NCBI RefSeq assembly: GCF_021869535.1 | Contig: NW_026262690.1 | Location: forward strand, 16,579,001 to 16,643,000 | Reading direction: 5' to 3' | DNA: 64,000 nucleotides | DNA from: Mytilus californianus | Lineage: Eukaryota; Mollusca; Bivalvia; Mytilida; Mytilidae | Part shown: positions 11,241 through 22,872 of the stretch, one piece after another | Layout: every line of letters begins with the position of its first letter | Position numbering within the stretch: position 1 is the first letter of the stretch | Notes under the pieces: model-generated | Told to the model about the DNA's origin: nothing | The model's input: the letters and a program-made list of their open reading frames with translations, nothing else | Database searches by the model: none | Position numbers and translations under genes: made by a program

Positions 11241-13085
11241 AAATTGTATTTACAAAATACATGATCTATAAGTAACATTTATATTGACCAAATACATGGT
11301 CTGTTACCAACATCAATTGACCAAATACATGGTCTATAAGTAACATGTAATGACCAAATACATGATCTGTAACAAACATCTATTGACCACAAAGATGTTC
11401 TTAAAAATATCGTATATCCAAAAACATGGTTTGTTACCGACATTTATTGACCAAATACATGTTTATAAGTAACATTTATTGAACAAATACATAGTCTACA
11501 TAAAATGTATATTTCTTTACTAAAACTCGTATTCTTTTGAATAGTATAGGGTCAACATAAAATGTATACACATGTATCTAAATATTATATTCTATTGAAA
11601 AAATAAATGGTCTATATGAAATGTAATATCTAAATATCATATTCTATTGAACAACAACAAAAAAATGGTCCACATAAAATGTATTTATCATTAAAAAATC
11701 GAAATTCTATTGAACAAATAAAAGATAAGCATAAAATACATACATCTAAAAATCAATTCATATTCTTTCGAATAAGTTCATGTTCTACCTAAAATGTATA
11801 TATCTAAAAATTATATTTTATTCAACAAATACATGGTCTACATAAAATACATCAATATAAAAATCATATTCTATTGACCAAATACATTGTTTTTGTCTAT
11901 AAGTAATATCTATTGACCAAATACATGGTCTATAAATAACAATTACATGGTCTAATACCGACAGATAATGACCATGAAAATGATTCTTTTATATATATAT
12001 ATACAATGCATAACTAAATTTCAAATTCTATTTACCAAAAACATGGTATATAATTAACAAATATATTGACCAAATACATGTACATAGTCTTAATAAAATT
12101 TTTATTTTAAAAACATGAAATCTAATTAACTATTACATGGTCTATTTCTAAACTATTCTTGACCTAAACAGGTTTATTTTATATGTAAATTCCATTAACC
12201 AAATACATGGAACAAGTTTTCTACATAATCTTTTTGGATATTTTAAATGTTCTTTACATGTATGTATGATATTTGTCATACTTGATAATAACATAAAAAT
12301 TCCTATGAATTGAACTTATGGCATAGACTTAAATCATGGTCTATACATGTATGTAACATGTATTGACTATATACTAATATACACGGTTTGAATGCAATGT
12401 GTTCGTGTATTGGAACTTCAAATTCTGTTGACCAAATACCTGTTCAATTTATAACTTATTCTTGACCAAATACATGATCTTTTTTAATGTAATTACCATT
12501 GGCCAAATACATGGCATAAATGTATTTATGCATGGTTCAAACGCTCAGTATATGTACATGTGTGTACAAGTATGATCTGAAAAAGAAAAAAAAAGTGTAA
12601 TCTGTGCCAAATACATGGTTTGACTCTAAATACCTGGTTGATAAATACTTACATAAACATATGAATTAAACTTGTGATATATATATACCAAAAACATGGT
12701 CTTAATATACATTTAAGTGCATTTCAAATTAAGATATTGGCTCATAAAATATATGTTTGTAATACATGTTAATCATGCATGTCATGCTTGCCTTATATGG
12801 TTTTGCAAAATTGTCAATTTGCATTATTATTGTTATCATCATTTTTGTTTATATATATATATAAATTTTAATTCATTTATTTTTTTTTTCTGATATTTAT
12901 TCATGTAAACTGAATAATTGTGTCTTTCACGATTTTTGTAGATCTGTTTGTAAAATGTGTCTCAAACATCAAATTATATTGACCAATTACATGCATGAAA
13001 TGGTTAATTTGTAACCTTCTTGACCAAAAACATGACCTATTTACAATGTAAATACATTTACCAAATACATGGTTTAAATGTGACT
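11241..13085. repeat. Degenerate 'gaccaaatacatgg' minisatellite, part 2
   Basis: Clear 32-34-bp units appear at 11,280-11,520 ('attgaccaaatacatggt' with alternating 'ctgttaccaacat' and 'ctataagtaacat'). The array then decays into isolated 'ccaaatacatgg' motifs that can be followed to about 13,075. (TA)n runs occur near 11,990 and 12,850. The decay towards the right edge suggests an old array no longer homogenised. Confidence 0.88.
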
Positions 13086-13296
13086 ATGTAGCTGAAGTAT
13101 AGTTGACTTGCACTTGTGTCTATTGTACACATGCTTATTTAATTTAAGTATATGCATGATAAAATACAAGACTCAATTTTCAAACTGCATTATTATCGTT
13201 ATTACATGTATCATTTTCAGGTCATGCAAACGGTTAGCAAAATAACCTCAACTTGTATATAAGTTGAAACAAAATTATTACTCTACATTTTAAAAT

Positions 13297-13530
13297 CTAT
13301 AACATATATGTGCAGTATGGTAAGGCGAAGACTTTTATATTATATATGTATTTTCTAATTCCTAATGCTGGAAAGTGTATCAAATCTGCAGCAAAGATTG
13401 GTAACAAGCTGTTCATAATTCTTAAATGTTTCCAAAACAAATGGTTATCATCATCCTCTATTCTGTAAACGTCATTTACACCCTCATACATGTCTCGGAT
13501 AATATCAATTATAAAATACAAAATTACCAT
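13297..13530 (-). other. Possible coding exon, unidentified
   Basis: The complementary strand is open for 77 codons with a non-repetitive, protein-like composition. Its acidic stretch contains 'YRIEDDDNHLFWKHLRIM', followed by a mixed hydrophobic part. I cannot assign it to a family and see no clear splice pair. It is one of few stretches here that does not read as low-complexity or repeat translation, but it could easily be chance. Confidence 0.15.
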
Positions 13531-13775
13531 TAATTTTACAATTTATCTAATTAAATGAAACATAACAATGCTAAAAAAAGTGAGTACGGGCTGGTAAAAG
13601 GGTGAGTTGTCAGAAGTATGAGTTTGCAGATGTACAAGTTTGTTGATTATGAGTTGACGACGAGATGTCGTGTTGCCATACAAACAACATTTACATCATT
13701 ATGATTCCTTCGAAAAACTCACATTAAATCAACAGTATCTCATGCTCATGTTTCTGGTTTTAAGCTTGCATCACA

Positions 13776-13928
13776 TAGGTGCGGATCCAGGATTTTGAAA
13801 GAAGGAAGCTAGGGTACACTGGCAAGCCACCGTTTGGAGTGTTACTTGTTAAAAAAAGCCTTTTCATTTATCATATGTGTTGTTCCATCAGGGGATGGGC
13901 TCCTTGTTTCCCTTAATCCGCCTCTGCA
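13776..13928. mobile_element. Short MITE with 'gcggat' terminal inverted repeats
   Basis: The left end reads 'aggtgcggatccaggatt'. The right end reads 'cccttaatccgcctctg', whose complement starts 'cagaggcggattaaggg'. The size (~150 bp) and 'GCGGAT' ends place it with the non-autonomous elements at 36,246-36,380, 51,285-51,368 and 54,994-55,136. The open frame on the complement is non-genuine. Confidence 0.6.
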
Positions 13929-14839
13929 TTCGATTTGCAAAATGATCACAAGAGCTAAAATGGTATAATGTGGACATTTAAATCTCATGCTGCATTGTTT
14001 TGCAATGTGTCCACTGTGCCTCCACCAATACCAATACAACTCGCACTACATTGCGCTATATTAAATCCAGGTTTTAACATTATTTCGTTTGTTGAAGCTC
14101 AAGTGAGACGTGCCATAAAGCTGTGACCTAGTTTCGAAACCAAAAGTACATGTTACATGTAAAATGTCAATATGTAGGACAACGAGAATGGACAAACGAA
14201 ACAACTTCCGATCAAGCTTGTATAAATTCTGTCTTTCTGCATTCTTATAGTTAAATCACAAACGACGTTTGAAGAAAGCGTAAATAATAATTCTAAACGA
14301 TATTGTGGTATGCACCACACATACTGTCCTATAATGTTTGGGATATAATTCATATATTCGAAGTCAATGTTCGTGTACATACATATACAAGATGGAGAAA
14401 AAGCTCCTACTCATCAACAATATTTCACCAGTTCAAAAGGAATATGCACGAATGAATGCATGAATAAAAATAACCTAGAGCCTTCCTCAGATATACACAA
14501 TCATTTTATCTGTGTAAAAGTTCAAATAACGAAGAGGACATTTATTAAATCCTAAATAAAAAAATCTTATTTACAAATTATCGATCAGTAAATCAGCAAG
14601 AATGTGTAATAAGATACATTTCTGGTCATCCAGCCAAAAGATCGTAATGCAGGGGTTCACCAAAGGGGTAAGGAAAATGTACATGTCCAAACAAATTAAT
14701 GGATTCCTTCGTCTACATAAAAATAGTTATTCAAATAACTTGCTTATATTTTATGTAGATTAAATACCTGTTTACTTTTAAAAGACAGCTTTATTGGTTA
14801 AATTTTATTTTTTTTTTTTGATTTTTTTTTGTAATTAAT

Positions 14840-15410
14840 ATTGGGTCTTTGATAAGTTGACAACTTACAAAATGAAATTTTTTTTAAAGACATATGATTC
14901 TTCTAATTCATAACAAAAGTTATAGACGTTTTATGTACTACTACTATAAGGTAAACAAACGTTGAAGTTAGATAGTGTTAATGATTTAGAAAAGAAATTA
15001 ATATACCAAGTAATTTAACAACTGGGTCTTTGATATGGCAATAGCTTGCAAAATGAAATAAGTATATGATACTTCAAATTAGAAAATTAGAAAAAAAAAA
15101 TTAATATGTTTTATATAGTTAAATGATTTTACTATACAACACGTGTACATGTATTTGTTTTTATAAAAAAAGCTTCATCTAATCATCTTATCATTTGATT
15201 CTTGTTTTCCCGTACTCTTATGTATCGATAGCTTTCCCGTATGCAGTGACCGTAACCATGAGACCTCTCGTAAGTACTTCGGAACCTGCGCAGCGCAAAT
15301 GTGATCGAAAAACCGTAATGAAAGAAAAGGTAAACAAACGAGGAAGTTAGATAGTATTAATTGATTCTGAAAGAAAAAAATCAATTCACCAAATCTTTTA
15401 ACAACTGTTA
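14840..15410. repeat. Diverged tandem repeat, ~182-189-bp unit, two to three copies
   Basis: 'gggtctttgata' occurs at 14,843 and 15,025. 'ggtaaacaaacg.tgaagttagatagt' occurs at 14,950 and again, as 'ggtaaacaaacgaggaag', at 15,328. The 15,160-15,325 stretch interrupts the third copy with unrelated, more G+C-rich sequence. Confidence 0.6.
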
Positions 15411-15659
15411 TGACAAAGTTTATTTGAATAGAAACACATGGAAAAAAACATCATAAACATCGCTCTATTCCATGTCATTATATCATTTATTGTTCACGTG
15501 CTACATGATTATGTGTTCATTGTTTATTACGGTCACGTTCGGTGAACGTCGGCAATAAACACGACAGTTAATTAGCAAGCAAAATTTTCATTCAATGAAA
15601 TAACTTTTGTCAATTATATGTTATGGATTCGTAATCAAAAAAATTAAAACAACACGTTA

Positions 15660-15970
15660 TAAATTTCATGCGTCCGATGCGCTTTTCTGGATTTACCTTC
15701 ACCAGGAACTCTCAAAACCGAATATTTGAAAGCTAAGGATGTATAAGAACCGAAACAGTTGAAGAGCTATATTACTAAAAAGGACATTAAAAAAATAGTC
15801 AAATCTATCGAAGGTCAACTTTGCTTGTAGGAGTTGAAACCTTAGTTTCTGATAATTTCAAAATTTATAAACGGATAATTTTAGAAAGGTTTGCTAGAAA
15901 TCATGTCAATACCGAAGAACTGACTACTGGGCTGATGATACCCTCGGGCACCAGCAGACTGTAAAACAAA
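15660..15970. mobile_element. Interspersed repeat with hammerhead-like motifs on both strands (H-repeat)
   Basis: At 15,924-15,938 the plus strand has 'ctactggg' directly followed by 'ctgatga' and a short C/G hairpin 'taccctcggg'. The usual 'gaaac' part is missing and 'accagcag' follows at once. At 15,705-15,682 the minus strand has 'ctggtga', 'aggtaaatcca' and 'gaaaag'. The same blocks in the same order occur at 30,690-31,140 and in related form at 24,937-25,245. CTGANGA...GAAA is the conserved core of hammerhead ribozymes. Activity is not implied, because each core here has changes. Confidence 0.6.
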
Positions 15971-16224
15971 AATGTAGAAAAATAGTGAATAGAGGACTTT
16001 TAAGTATATATATACATTTAAAGTCATATGAACACGACCTAGAACCAAGTCAGACTACTAGAATAATTGAAGAATAATTAACGATGTTATATACTTTGTG
16101 TGGCATTAATTATCAGGTAAAATAAGTAAATAGTTAATTTTGCAATATTACAAAAAAGAAATGTAAATTACCTAAACAAAAAGTAAGGCTTATTTCAGTT
16201 AATAATGAATAGTTAACTTTACCC

Positions 16225-16390
16225 CCGGTTTTTTGGTGGGGTTTGTGTTGCTCAGTCTTTAATTTTCTATGTCGTGTTTTGTATACTGTTGTTTGTCTTT
16301 GATCATTTTTTTTTTGCCATTGCGTCGTCAATTTATTTTCGATTTATAAGTTTGAATGTCCCTTTGGTATCTTTCGCCACTCTTTTACCA
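16225..16390 (+). mobile_element. Orphan 3' tail of the YIDD reverse-transcriptase family
   Basis: It runs from 'ttggtggggtttgtgttg' to 'ctttggtatctttcgcca'. It is the same tail as at 9,688-9,843, with point changes and a longer T run. No coding sequence is attached. Confidence 0.75.
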
Positions 16391-16399
16391 CTTATTTTT

Positions 16400-18104
16400 T
16401 TTTCTTTTTTCTTGTTTTGTATTTCCTATTTTAATTGTGTATCACATGCATGACTTGTTTAATTAAATTGAATGTATGATTACAATTGCATACTGTTGAC
16501 ACCTTTTTATCACCTTCAATCTTAGTAACGGTTAATCATGGAAAGGCATATACTATGTTTTATACTAAATTTCAATTGAATATCCAATTTTGCAAATATT
16601 CACAGCTCGAATAATTTCATAATTGGTCTATTGATAGTGAATTTGAGCTTGTTTCACATATGTTTGTTAAACGAAGTTCATTAATTAACTTTCGGTGTAT
16701 GTGAATGTTATCACTAGTAACATTACTAAGCTATTACATTTGTTTACTTTGTTCCTGTGGTTTATCAGATCTTTAGTTAATAAACGATGGAAACACAAAT
16801 TGGAAATTGAAAATTTGACAGTTTATTTGTCAATCAAATAGAAAATAGTGATTATAAAGGCACTCGACGTTCTACATGTTTTGAAATTTATTTTTTATTT
16901 TTTTTTTTAATTTCACAGTAAAACTAAAGCTGTGTTAACTTTCAAAATATTCTTATATGTGTCGCATAAATAGACTAGCTGATAAGCACTGAAAAATTAA
17001 CTATCTATAGCTAAGAATAGATAAAAACCTTTTTTTTTTTTATCTCTATCGAAGTAAAATTAAAGTTTTGTAAGTTTATCAACATATAGATATAGGTGGC
17101 GCATTTCCTTAGACGTTATCACAGTGCTCCCATTCATAATATCGTCCTGAACATGTTTGCTAGTATACATTAACTGCTAAGCAAACACCAATCAATTAAT
17201 TTATAATGAAATGGATCAAGTTCCTTAAGAATGTTTGAATACAATATCGATTGTCATCATCATCATCATATCACGTGACATTTTTTTTCTCTCTTGAGTA
17301 TATCTACTATTCCTTTTCCAACCACATTGCTTACAATTCCTTTCATAAAGTTTCACAGGACATATACACTTTGTTTACAAAGTAACTGCATGGATGACAA
17401 AAATAGTATTACATTTCGTTGTACAAGGTCAAGGTTTAATTAAAAACCTTTTTTTTTAATTTTTATTAACTGATAGTATCTCGTCTTAATATTTTTTTTT
17501 TTTCAATCAAGGATTTTTAATTCTTGTATCAAATAAATAAATATACTCATTTAATTAAGAACACTAAATGTTATCCAAAATAGCAGGTGGCACTTGTCAT
17601 TCTTGATATCTTGCTTACAATACAATGAAATATTACCCTTGTGAACTCAGGCATAGTTAATTAGTACACGGGAAAAGTATGCACTTTAAAACCTATATGG
17701 AAATTCCAAGCAATTTGATTGGACGAGAAGTTGTAAATATGTGCGAATTACTGGTATGTGAACTGTTGACGCCTTTTTCATCCCCTTTACTCTAATTACT
17801 GGCAGGTGTACTGTTGACATCGTAAAACGAAGTGAGAACATTACTTCTTTTAATTATTAACAGAAAACCCAGTGACTTCACATAAAGCACATACAAAACA
17901 CAAATTTTTAACACAAGTGCACTTTTAAAAGACTATACGCAAATCTAAGACACTCAAAAGCACATTGAAAATGTTATTGTCAAAGCACATATATAAGCAA
18001 CATAAATATAGACAAGAAGCACTACATGTTTGTCAATTTAACATCAAACTACTTACAAGAGAAGTCTGTGTAACAGTTCTGAAAGTCAATTCCACAATTT
18101 AGTC
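16400..18104. other. No gene recognised; short repeats only
   Basis: A ~42-bp motif ('tactgttgacacctttttatca'-like) occurs at 16,491-16,530 and, changed, at 17,761-17,805. Two related blocks around 16,915-17,125 ('gtcgcataaatag' versus 'ggtggcgcatttcc') may be a diverged ~125-bp duplication. A (CAT)n run is at 17,257-17,270. Poly-T runs are frequent. Confidence 0.45.
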
Positions 18105-18470
18105 ATGGATTGAAAAATTTATCAGATGAATTAGAAACCAAACTTAATTATTATCTTAAACTTTTTGTAATATTGTACGCAGATGATACAGTTTTGTAAT
18201 TGCAAAATGACTTACAAAATCAACTGGACGCTTTGGCTTAATGGTGTATATTGTGAACATTAAAAGTGAATATTGTACAAAAAAATTGCTATTATTTGAA
18301 AGGTAGATTTATACCTAATAACATGGAGCTTAGATACAAAATTGAACTAGAAATTGTTAATGAGGTTACATATCTGGGTTGCCTACTCAGTAGAACAGGA
18401 AGCTTTGCAAAATCTAAAAAAGCACAAGCAAATAAAGCAATATGTGCTATGTATGACAATTTATAAGAAT
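18105..18470 (+). pseudogene. LINE reverse-transcriptase fragment with in-frame stops
   Basis: One continuous frame encodes a reverse-transcriptase palm segment: 'LKLFVILYADDTVL' (YADD codons at 18,176-18,187), then 'LQNQLDALA', 'LKVNI', 'EVTYLGCLLSRTGSF' and 'AQANKAICAMYDNL'. These are the catalytic YADD box and the downstream thumb-type 'YLG...S.SGSF' block of LINE elements. Three stops (TAA, TAA, TGA) interrupt it without any frameshift. Two sit where family members usually have Glu or Trp, as expected from point mutations. The N-terminal palm, endonuclease and C-terminus are missing. It is unrelated by sequence to the LINE at 21.8-24.3 kb. The clade is not resolved. Confidence 0.82.
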
Positions 18471-18516
18471 AGGAAGCTTTTGCATACTATTTTTGTTGAA
18501 TGATGATCGTTATTAG

Positions 18517-19070
18517 ATATAAGAAGACGTGGTATGAGTGCCAACGAGATAACTCTCCATCCAAGTCATGATTTAAAAAAGTAGACCATTATAGGTCAAA
18601 GTACGGTCTTTAACACGGAGCCTTGGCTCACACCGAACAGTAAGCTATAAAGGGCCCTAAAAATGATTAGTGTAAAACCATTCAAACGGGAAAACCAACG
18701 GTCTAATCTATATAAAAAAACGAGAAACGATAAACACTTATGAACCACATCAACAAACGACAACTACTGAAGATCAGTATGCAGCGGGTTTAAAAGTTTT
18801 AATGGTACCAAACCTTCATCCTTTTTCTGAAACAATAGTGTAACATCACAACACAATAGAATATCAACTGAAATAGCTTAACTCAATCAAAGGACATATT
18901 AACACCAGTGAACATACACTGAACAAATAAATTTGACCTATGATACAATGTAAATACAAAATAAATGAACTAAGGGAAGAAAATAAAAGTAACAAGTTAT
19001 ATCGGTATGAAATGTTAAACAAATAAAGAAAAACAATATGCTCAAACAATACCCATTTTACTTTCACTAG
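18517..19070 (-). mobile_element. Dispersed repeat family R-A, longest copy
   Basis: It begins (plus strand) at 'gaagacgtggtatgagtg', passes 'cacggagccttggctcac', 'gggaaaaccaacggtcta' and 'gaaccacatcaacaaacg', and continues through 'ttttaatggtaccaaacc' to about 19,070. The first 270 bp mirror 9,926-10,192. The extension resembles parts of 26,520-26,990. It starts about 47 bp downstream of the LINE fragment. No coding capacity is seen. Confidence 0.8.
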
Positions 19071-19085
19071 TGAATGAATTTAGTC

Positions 19086-19404
19086 TTAAACGGTCATTTT
19101 GATCTTAACAGCATCTGAAAACTAAACAATCCATTATTCAGTCATGTTCAGTCTTAAGGTCAATTGTCAGATGCATCCACTGCAGTCAATTCAGTACTGC
19201 TCAGTAGCTTTTCAGACAATTCTGTATGATATTGATGTATACAGATATTTTTTTAACATCTACTGAACAGTCTGGGTATAGACTGAAAGATCTTAATTGA
19301 CTGCAAGCGTATACAATCTGAAAATGGACTGAAAGACTTAAGATGTTTTAATGATTTATTGTTCAGTCTTTTAACAACTGTTTGTATCAAATTGGCCGTT
19401 TAGG
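19086..19404. mobile_element. MITE of ~320 bp with ~18-bp inverted ends
   Basis: The left end reads 'ttaaacggtcattttgat'. The complement of the right end reads 'cctaaacggccaatttga', giving a shared 'TAAACGGYCAWTTTGAT'. The interior is full of 'actgaa'/'ttcagt' in both orientations. A diverged copy starts at 29,437 with 'gaaacggtcattgtgatc'. No transposase is present. Confidence 0.65.
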
Positions 19405-19714
19405 ATCAATTTGGTTTGTTAGTGTGTATTGCTGTGAAGTCTTGGGATTTGGTACAAATTCTGTCGTTGAAGTTCAGATATAAAATTCTGCAAACTTTTT
19501 CTAAAGGTTAAATAATCTACACCCGATTTTAGTATACGGAGAATACTGTAATCTTATTTTCTTATCGGGTTTCATTCCTTTCTTTGGAGCAGGTTACTCA
19601 ACTTGCTTCCATGTCAGTTTGACTGATATAGTTATTGAGTTGAATTTTGGGCCCAAGTAAATTTCTTCCTCTCTAGCTCGTTTTTTGTCCTATCAGCTCT
19701 GATTGAGATGGTGG

Positions 19715-19860
19715 CTTACCCGAAATGACAAATGAAAAACAATTCAAACGAGAAAACTAACAGCCTGATTTATGTACAAAATATTGAATGAAAAACAAAT
19801 ATATAACACAGAAACAAACGACAAACCACTGAATTACAGGTTTGAAGGCCCAAAACATAA
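19715..19860 (-). mobile_element. R-A-related fragment
   Basis: It contains 'aacaattcaaacgagaaa' followed by 'aaacgacaaaccactgaa'. This matches the central part of the R-A copies at 18,690-18,780 and 26,680-26,770, with substitutions. Confidence 0.55.
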
Positions 19861-20314
19861 ATCTAGATATATTTTTTTAAATTTTTAATGGTTTCATTTT
19901 TGTTCAGTTTTATGAAAGTCAACAATTTTAAGGTGATCTCCAATTTATGTTATAATTGTTAATCAGATAGTTTTCCTTAAATAATCAGTTCAAATCTGAA
20001 TGGTTCATCAAAGAATTCATCAGCAACTAATTTTTACTCTAATGGGCCATAATTTTACTATGTTTATATTTAGAAAGGAAAATACTAGAAATATGCAAGT
20101 TTGTCGATATTGTCTGTGATTATTTATGTAATGATTTATTCATTTAAAAAGAGAGTTAATGAAGAACAGATTCTGTCTTTTTCAACTTAAAATTTTTACT
20201 TGTCCGGGGTAATTTTAGCAGCTGTAAAGGGCTAGCCACGATAGTATCATTTATACAATATTTAATTATAATGTTAAAGATTTGGAGGAGCTACAATTTT
20301 TTGGTAGTTACAAA

Positions 20315-20525
20315 TAAAAAGATGTGGTATGAGTGCCAATGAGACAACTCTCCATCCAAGTCATAATGTATAAAAAGTTAACAATTAAAACGAGAAATAC
20401 CTATGAACCACACCAACAAACGACAACCACTGAACAACCAGCTCCTGACTTAGGACAGGTGCAAACAGATGTGCCTCATACGCGCTATTCGTCTACAAAT
20501 TACTCATTAGTGACACTCAAATAAA
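20315..20525 (-). mobile_element. R-A fragment joined to a hammerhead-like motif
   Basis: The segment 20,320-20,440 is an internally deleted R-A copy: 'gatgtggtatgagtgcca', then 'gaaccacaccaacaaacg'. Directly after it, on the minus strand at 20,510-20,480, is 'ctaatga', 'gtaatttgtagac', 'gaatagcgcg'. This is a decayed form of the H-repeat core (ctgatga, gtc-loop-gac, gaaacgcgcg). The short open frame here spans both and is not a gene. Confidence 0.6.
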
Positions 20526-20529
20526 AAAG

Positions 20530-21690
20530 GTAAAAAGGCCAAATAAAGTACAAATGTAAACATTGAGGACCCATAATTCGGAAAGGTTTTGTTAATTACA
20601 GCTAAGGTGAACTACTATTCCACTCTAGTGACAATGACTATTTTCTGATACACACTTATTTTAAAGATAGTATAGGAACACAGTAGGTGCACAATTTGGA
20701 TTTTTATGTGCTATATGGTTTTTGAGAAGCTGTATGTGGATATTTCTTGTGTGACTTTATAATGTTCCACTGTGGTAGTCTTTTCTTATTTATGGGCGGC
20801 ATTCAACATTGCAAATACTCATTTAGGATCTCCCCAGTTACATTGTGTTAAAATATGCAAGACCACTTTCTGTAGGTGCAAAAACTAAAATTTTATTGTG
20901 TTTCTAGAAAATTTTTCTCACGCGCCTACACTCCCATGGTTTGGTTAGAATTGTATAAAAGATTTTGTTTTTCAAAAATAATTTAAATTTTGATAAATTG
21001 GTAAATTCAATTGATTTTTCAAAGATTCTAGATTTCTGCGTGAGAAAAAAAGGAAATATGAAACAAGGAAATTTTACATCATGACTATAGTATTTGACTG
21101 AATTTGAAATACAAAACATTGTTGCATAATCTATTTTGTTTTTAATATTTTTGTTTTGTGAAGAAAGATTTAAATAATGAATCTTGAAGGAAAGTGTATA
21201 ACATGCACGCTTTAAATCATGGAATAAGAATAGAGCAGTGTTGTTATCACCAAAACTTTAGACTTAGCAAATAAGTAAACAATGTTTCCGTTGTTCAGTT
21301 GTTTTCCTCTTATAGTTGACATCATACATGTATTTTTTTATAATTCTTTATTTTGTATTTCTTCATCTCATACAATAATTATATGCATTTTTTCTATCAA
21401 AGAAGAATACAATACATGTTTATTTGTTTTGACCTGCCAGTGTCAGCGCTTAAATTATCCCCCTCCCCATACAAAAAAAAAAAAAAAATCATTAACTTAT
21501 ATTCATATATGATTAAATTGATATTAAAAGATTATTATAATTATTGATGCAACATAGTTATTCTATTCGTTCATGTACTCATAAAGAAAATTATATATAT
21601 AATGACATACATTTGTATTTTGCTGTTATTTTAACTCTTATTATCATAACATAGTAACACACATTTAATTCTTACATACATATATATAAT
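20530..21690. other. No gene recognised
   Basis: A+T-rich sequence. A 12-bp inverted pair ('tttttctcacgc' near 20,911, 'gcgtgagaaaaa' near 21,039) is the only structure I noted. A 19-base A run lies at about 21,471-21,489. A short stretch at 21,275-21,310 resembles part of R-D ('gttcagttgttttcctct'). Confidence 0.45.
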
Positions 21691-21697
21691 ATCTATA

Positions 21698-21736
21698 GGA
21701 TGCACACTAACCACTGTCCAATTGTGATGTGCATCC
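21698..21736 (-). other. Stem-loop in the LINE 3' UTR
   Basis: 'ggatgcaca' (21,698-21,706) and 'tgtgcatcc' (21,728-21,736) form a perfect 9-bp stem with a 21-nt loop. It lies about 50 nt beyond the ORF2 stop. Many LINE reverse transcriptases recognise a 3' hairpin of their own RNA. That role is inferred here from position only. Confidence 0.6.
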
Positions 21737-21786
21737 AGTTGTGTTACACATTTATTTTCAGTTAAGTATGAGTTATCTTTCTTGTA

Positions 21787-22872
21787 TCATAAAATTAATT
21801 GTTGAAATGGTTCCCATTTTTTTTCTATTTTTTCACCTATTGCAGGAGAACTGTGAAAGGTGGAAGAAAGTTTTTCAATACTATAATAATTTTTCAATTT
21901 CTTTAGTGCAATCTTTACACAAGGTAACAGTGAGCTCAATCTACAAGAATAAATATAGTACTTCATGAGAACAGTGAAAAAATTTCCAGAGATATCTATA
22001 ATATCTGATCCCAAGAGGATGTTTTGTTTTGATATTAGAAGCTCATAATTGCTATCTGAATGTAATGTATCAACTAGTTGAAGCCAAAAAAAAAAACATT
22101 CCCAAAAAATATGTTCTATTGTCTCTTTTGTTTCATTGCATAAACTGCATAGGTGCGTTTCTTTAAGTTTACACTTGTATAGCAGATCATTTGTGCATAA
22201 AATTCTGTGCAGAATTTTGTATTGAAAAATGATCAGTTTATTACTCAAAGAACACTTGAAAGGATGCATATAGAAAAGATCCCAGTGACCTATTTCCATA
22301 TGCAAAATTTCTTTCCAATTATTTTGTGATTTTATGGGGTTTTCATGATAAGTAGACACAAATAATTTATAAAAATATGGGCATGATTTCTGATTTGTTT
22401 TTAAATAGTCTAAATTATCGCAAGTAATGTTGATTTTCTTTTCACAGTTTTTGATGTGGTCCTTCCGACTACTTGGGATCATATGATATATACCATAGAA
22501 TTGAAGAAAATTTGTATTAATATCGTATGTTTCTTTAAATTGATTAAAAGAGAGAAATTCATTGTTCTCATTCAGTAAATTATTGACAAAAAATATTCCT
22601 GCCTCACACCATTTTTCATAGAAAATAGTTTTATTATCAATTTTTAAAAGTGCATTAAACCAAATAGGTTGGCCTATAAAGTCATTTTGGTCATGGGCAG
22701 CATTCCTCAGTTTGGCCCAATTAAGAAGGATGTCCTTCCAAAATCTATTAAAATATATTGAAATTTGTTTAATACTATACTTATTCATCATCCATATTTT
22801 ATCTGCACCATATTTTCTATATTTATCATTGAAAAGAATTTTCCAAGGAGAAAGATTGAAAGGGTCCAATAG
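21787..22872 (-). pseudogene. LINE ORF2, C-terminal part (after the in-frame stop)
   Basis: About 360 residues follow in the same frame as the upstream part, separated from it only by the TAA at 22,873-22,875. The first codons are Leu-Leu-Asp, so this is a continuation and not an independent start. It carries the ORF2 C-terminal region, including a zinc knuckle C-X2-C-X8-H-X4-C at about residues 241-258 ('CSLCNETKETIEHIFWEC'). The family stop is reached at 21,787 after 'KWEPFQQLIL'. Apart from the single upstream stop this part is intact, pointing to a fairly recent loss. Confidence 0.85.

Noticed and set aside
4130-13085. CRISPR-like array
   Set aside because: Repeats are degenerate, head-to-tail without unique spacers, and the sequence is eukaryotic.
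13842-14039. Frame with 'WRHSGHIAKQC', resembling a retroviral-type zinc knuckle
   Set aside because: The CCHC spacing is not met, and half of the frame lies in a 'gcggat' MITE.
20905-21052. Inverted 'tttttctcacgc' / 'gcgtgagaaaaa' pair as a MITE
   Set aside because: Arms are only ~12 bp and partly homopolymeric, with no second copy in the window.
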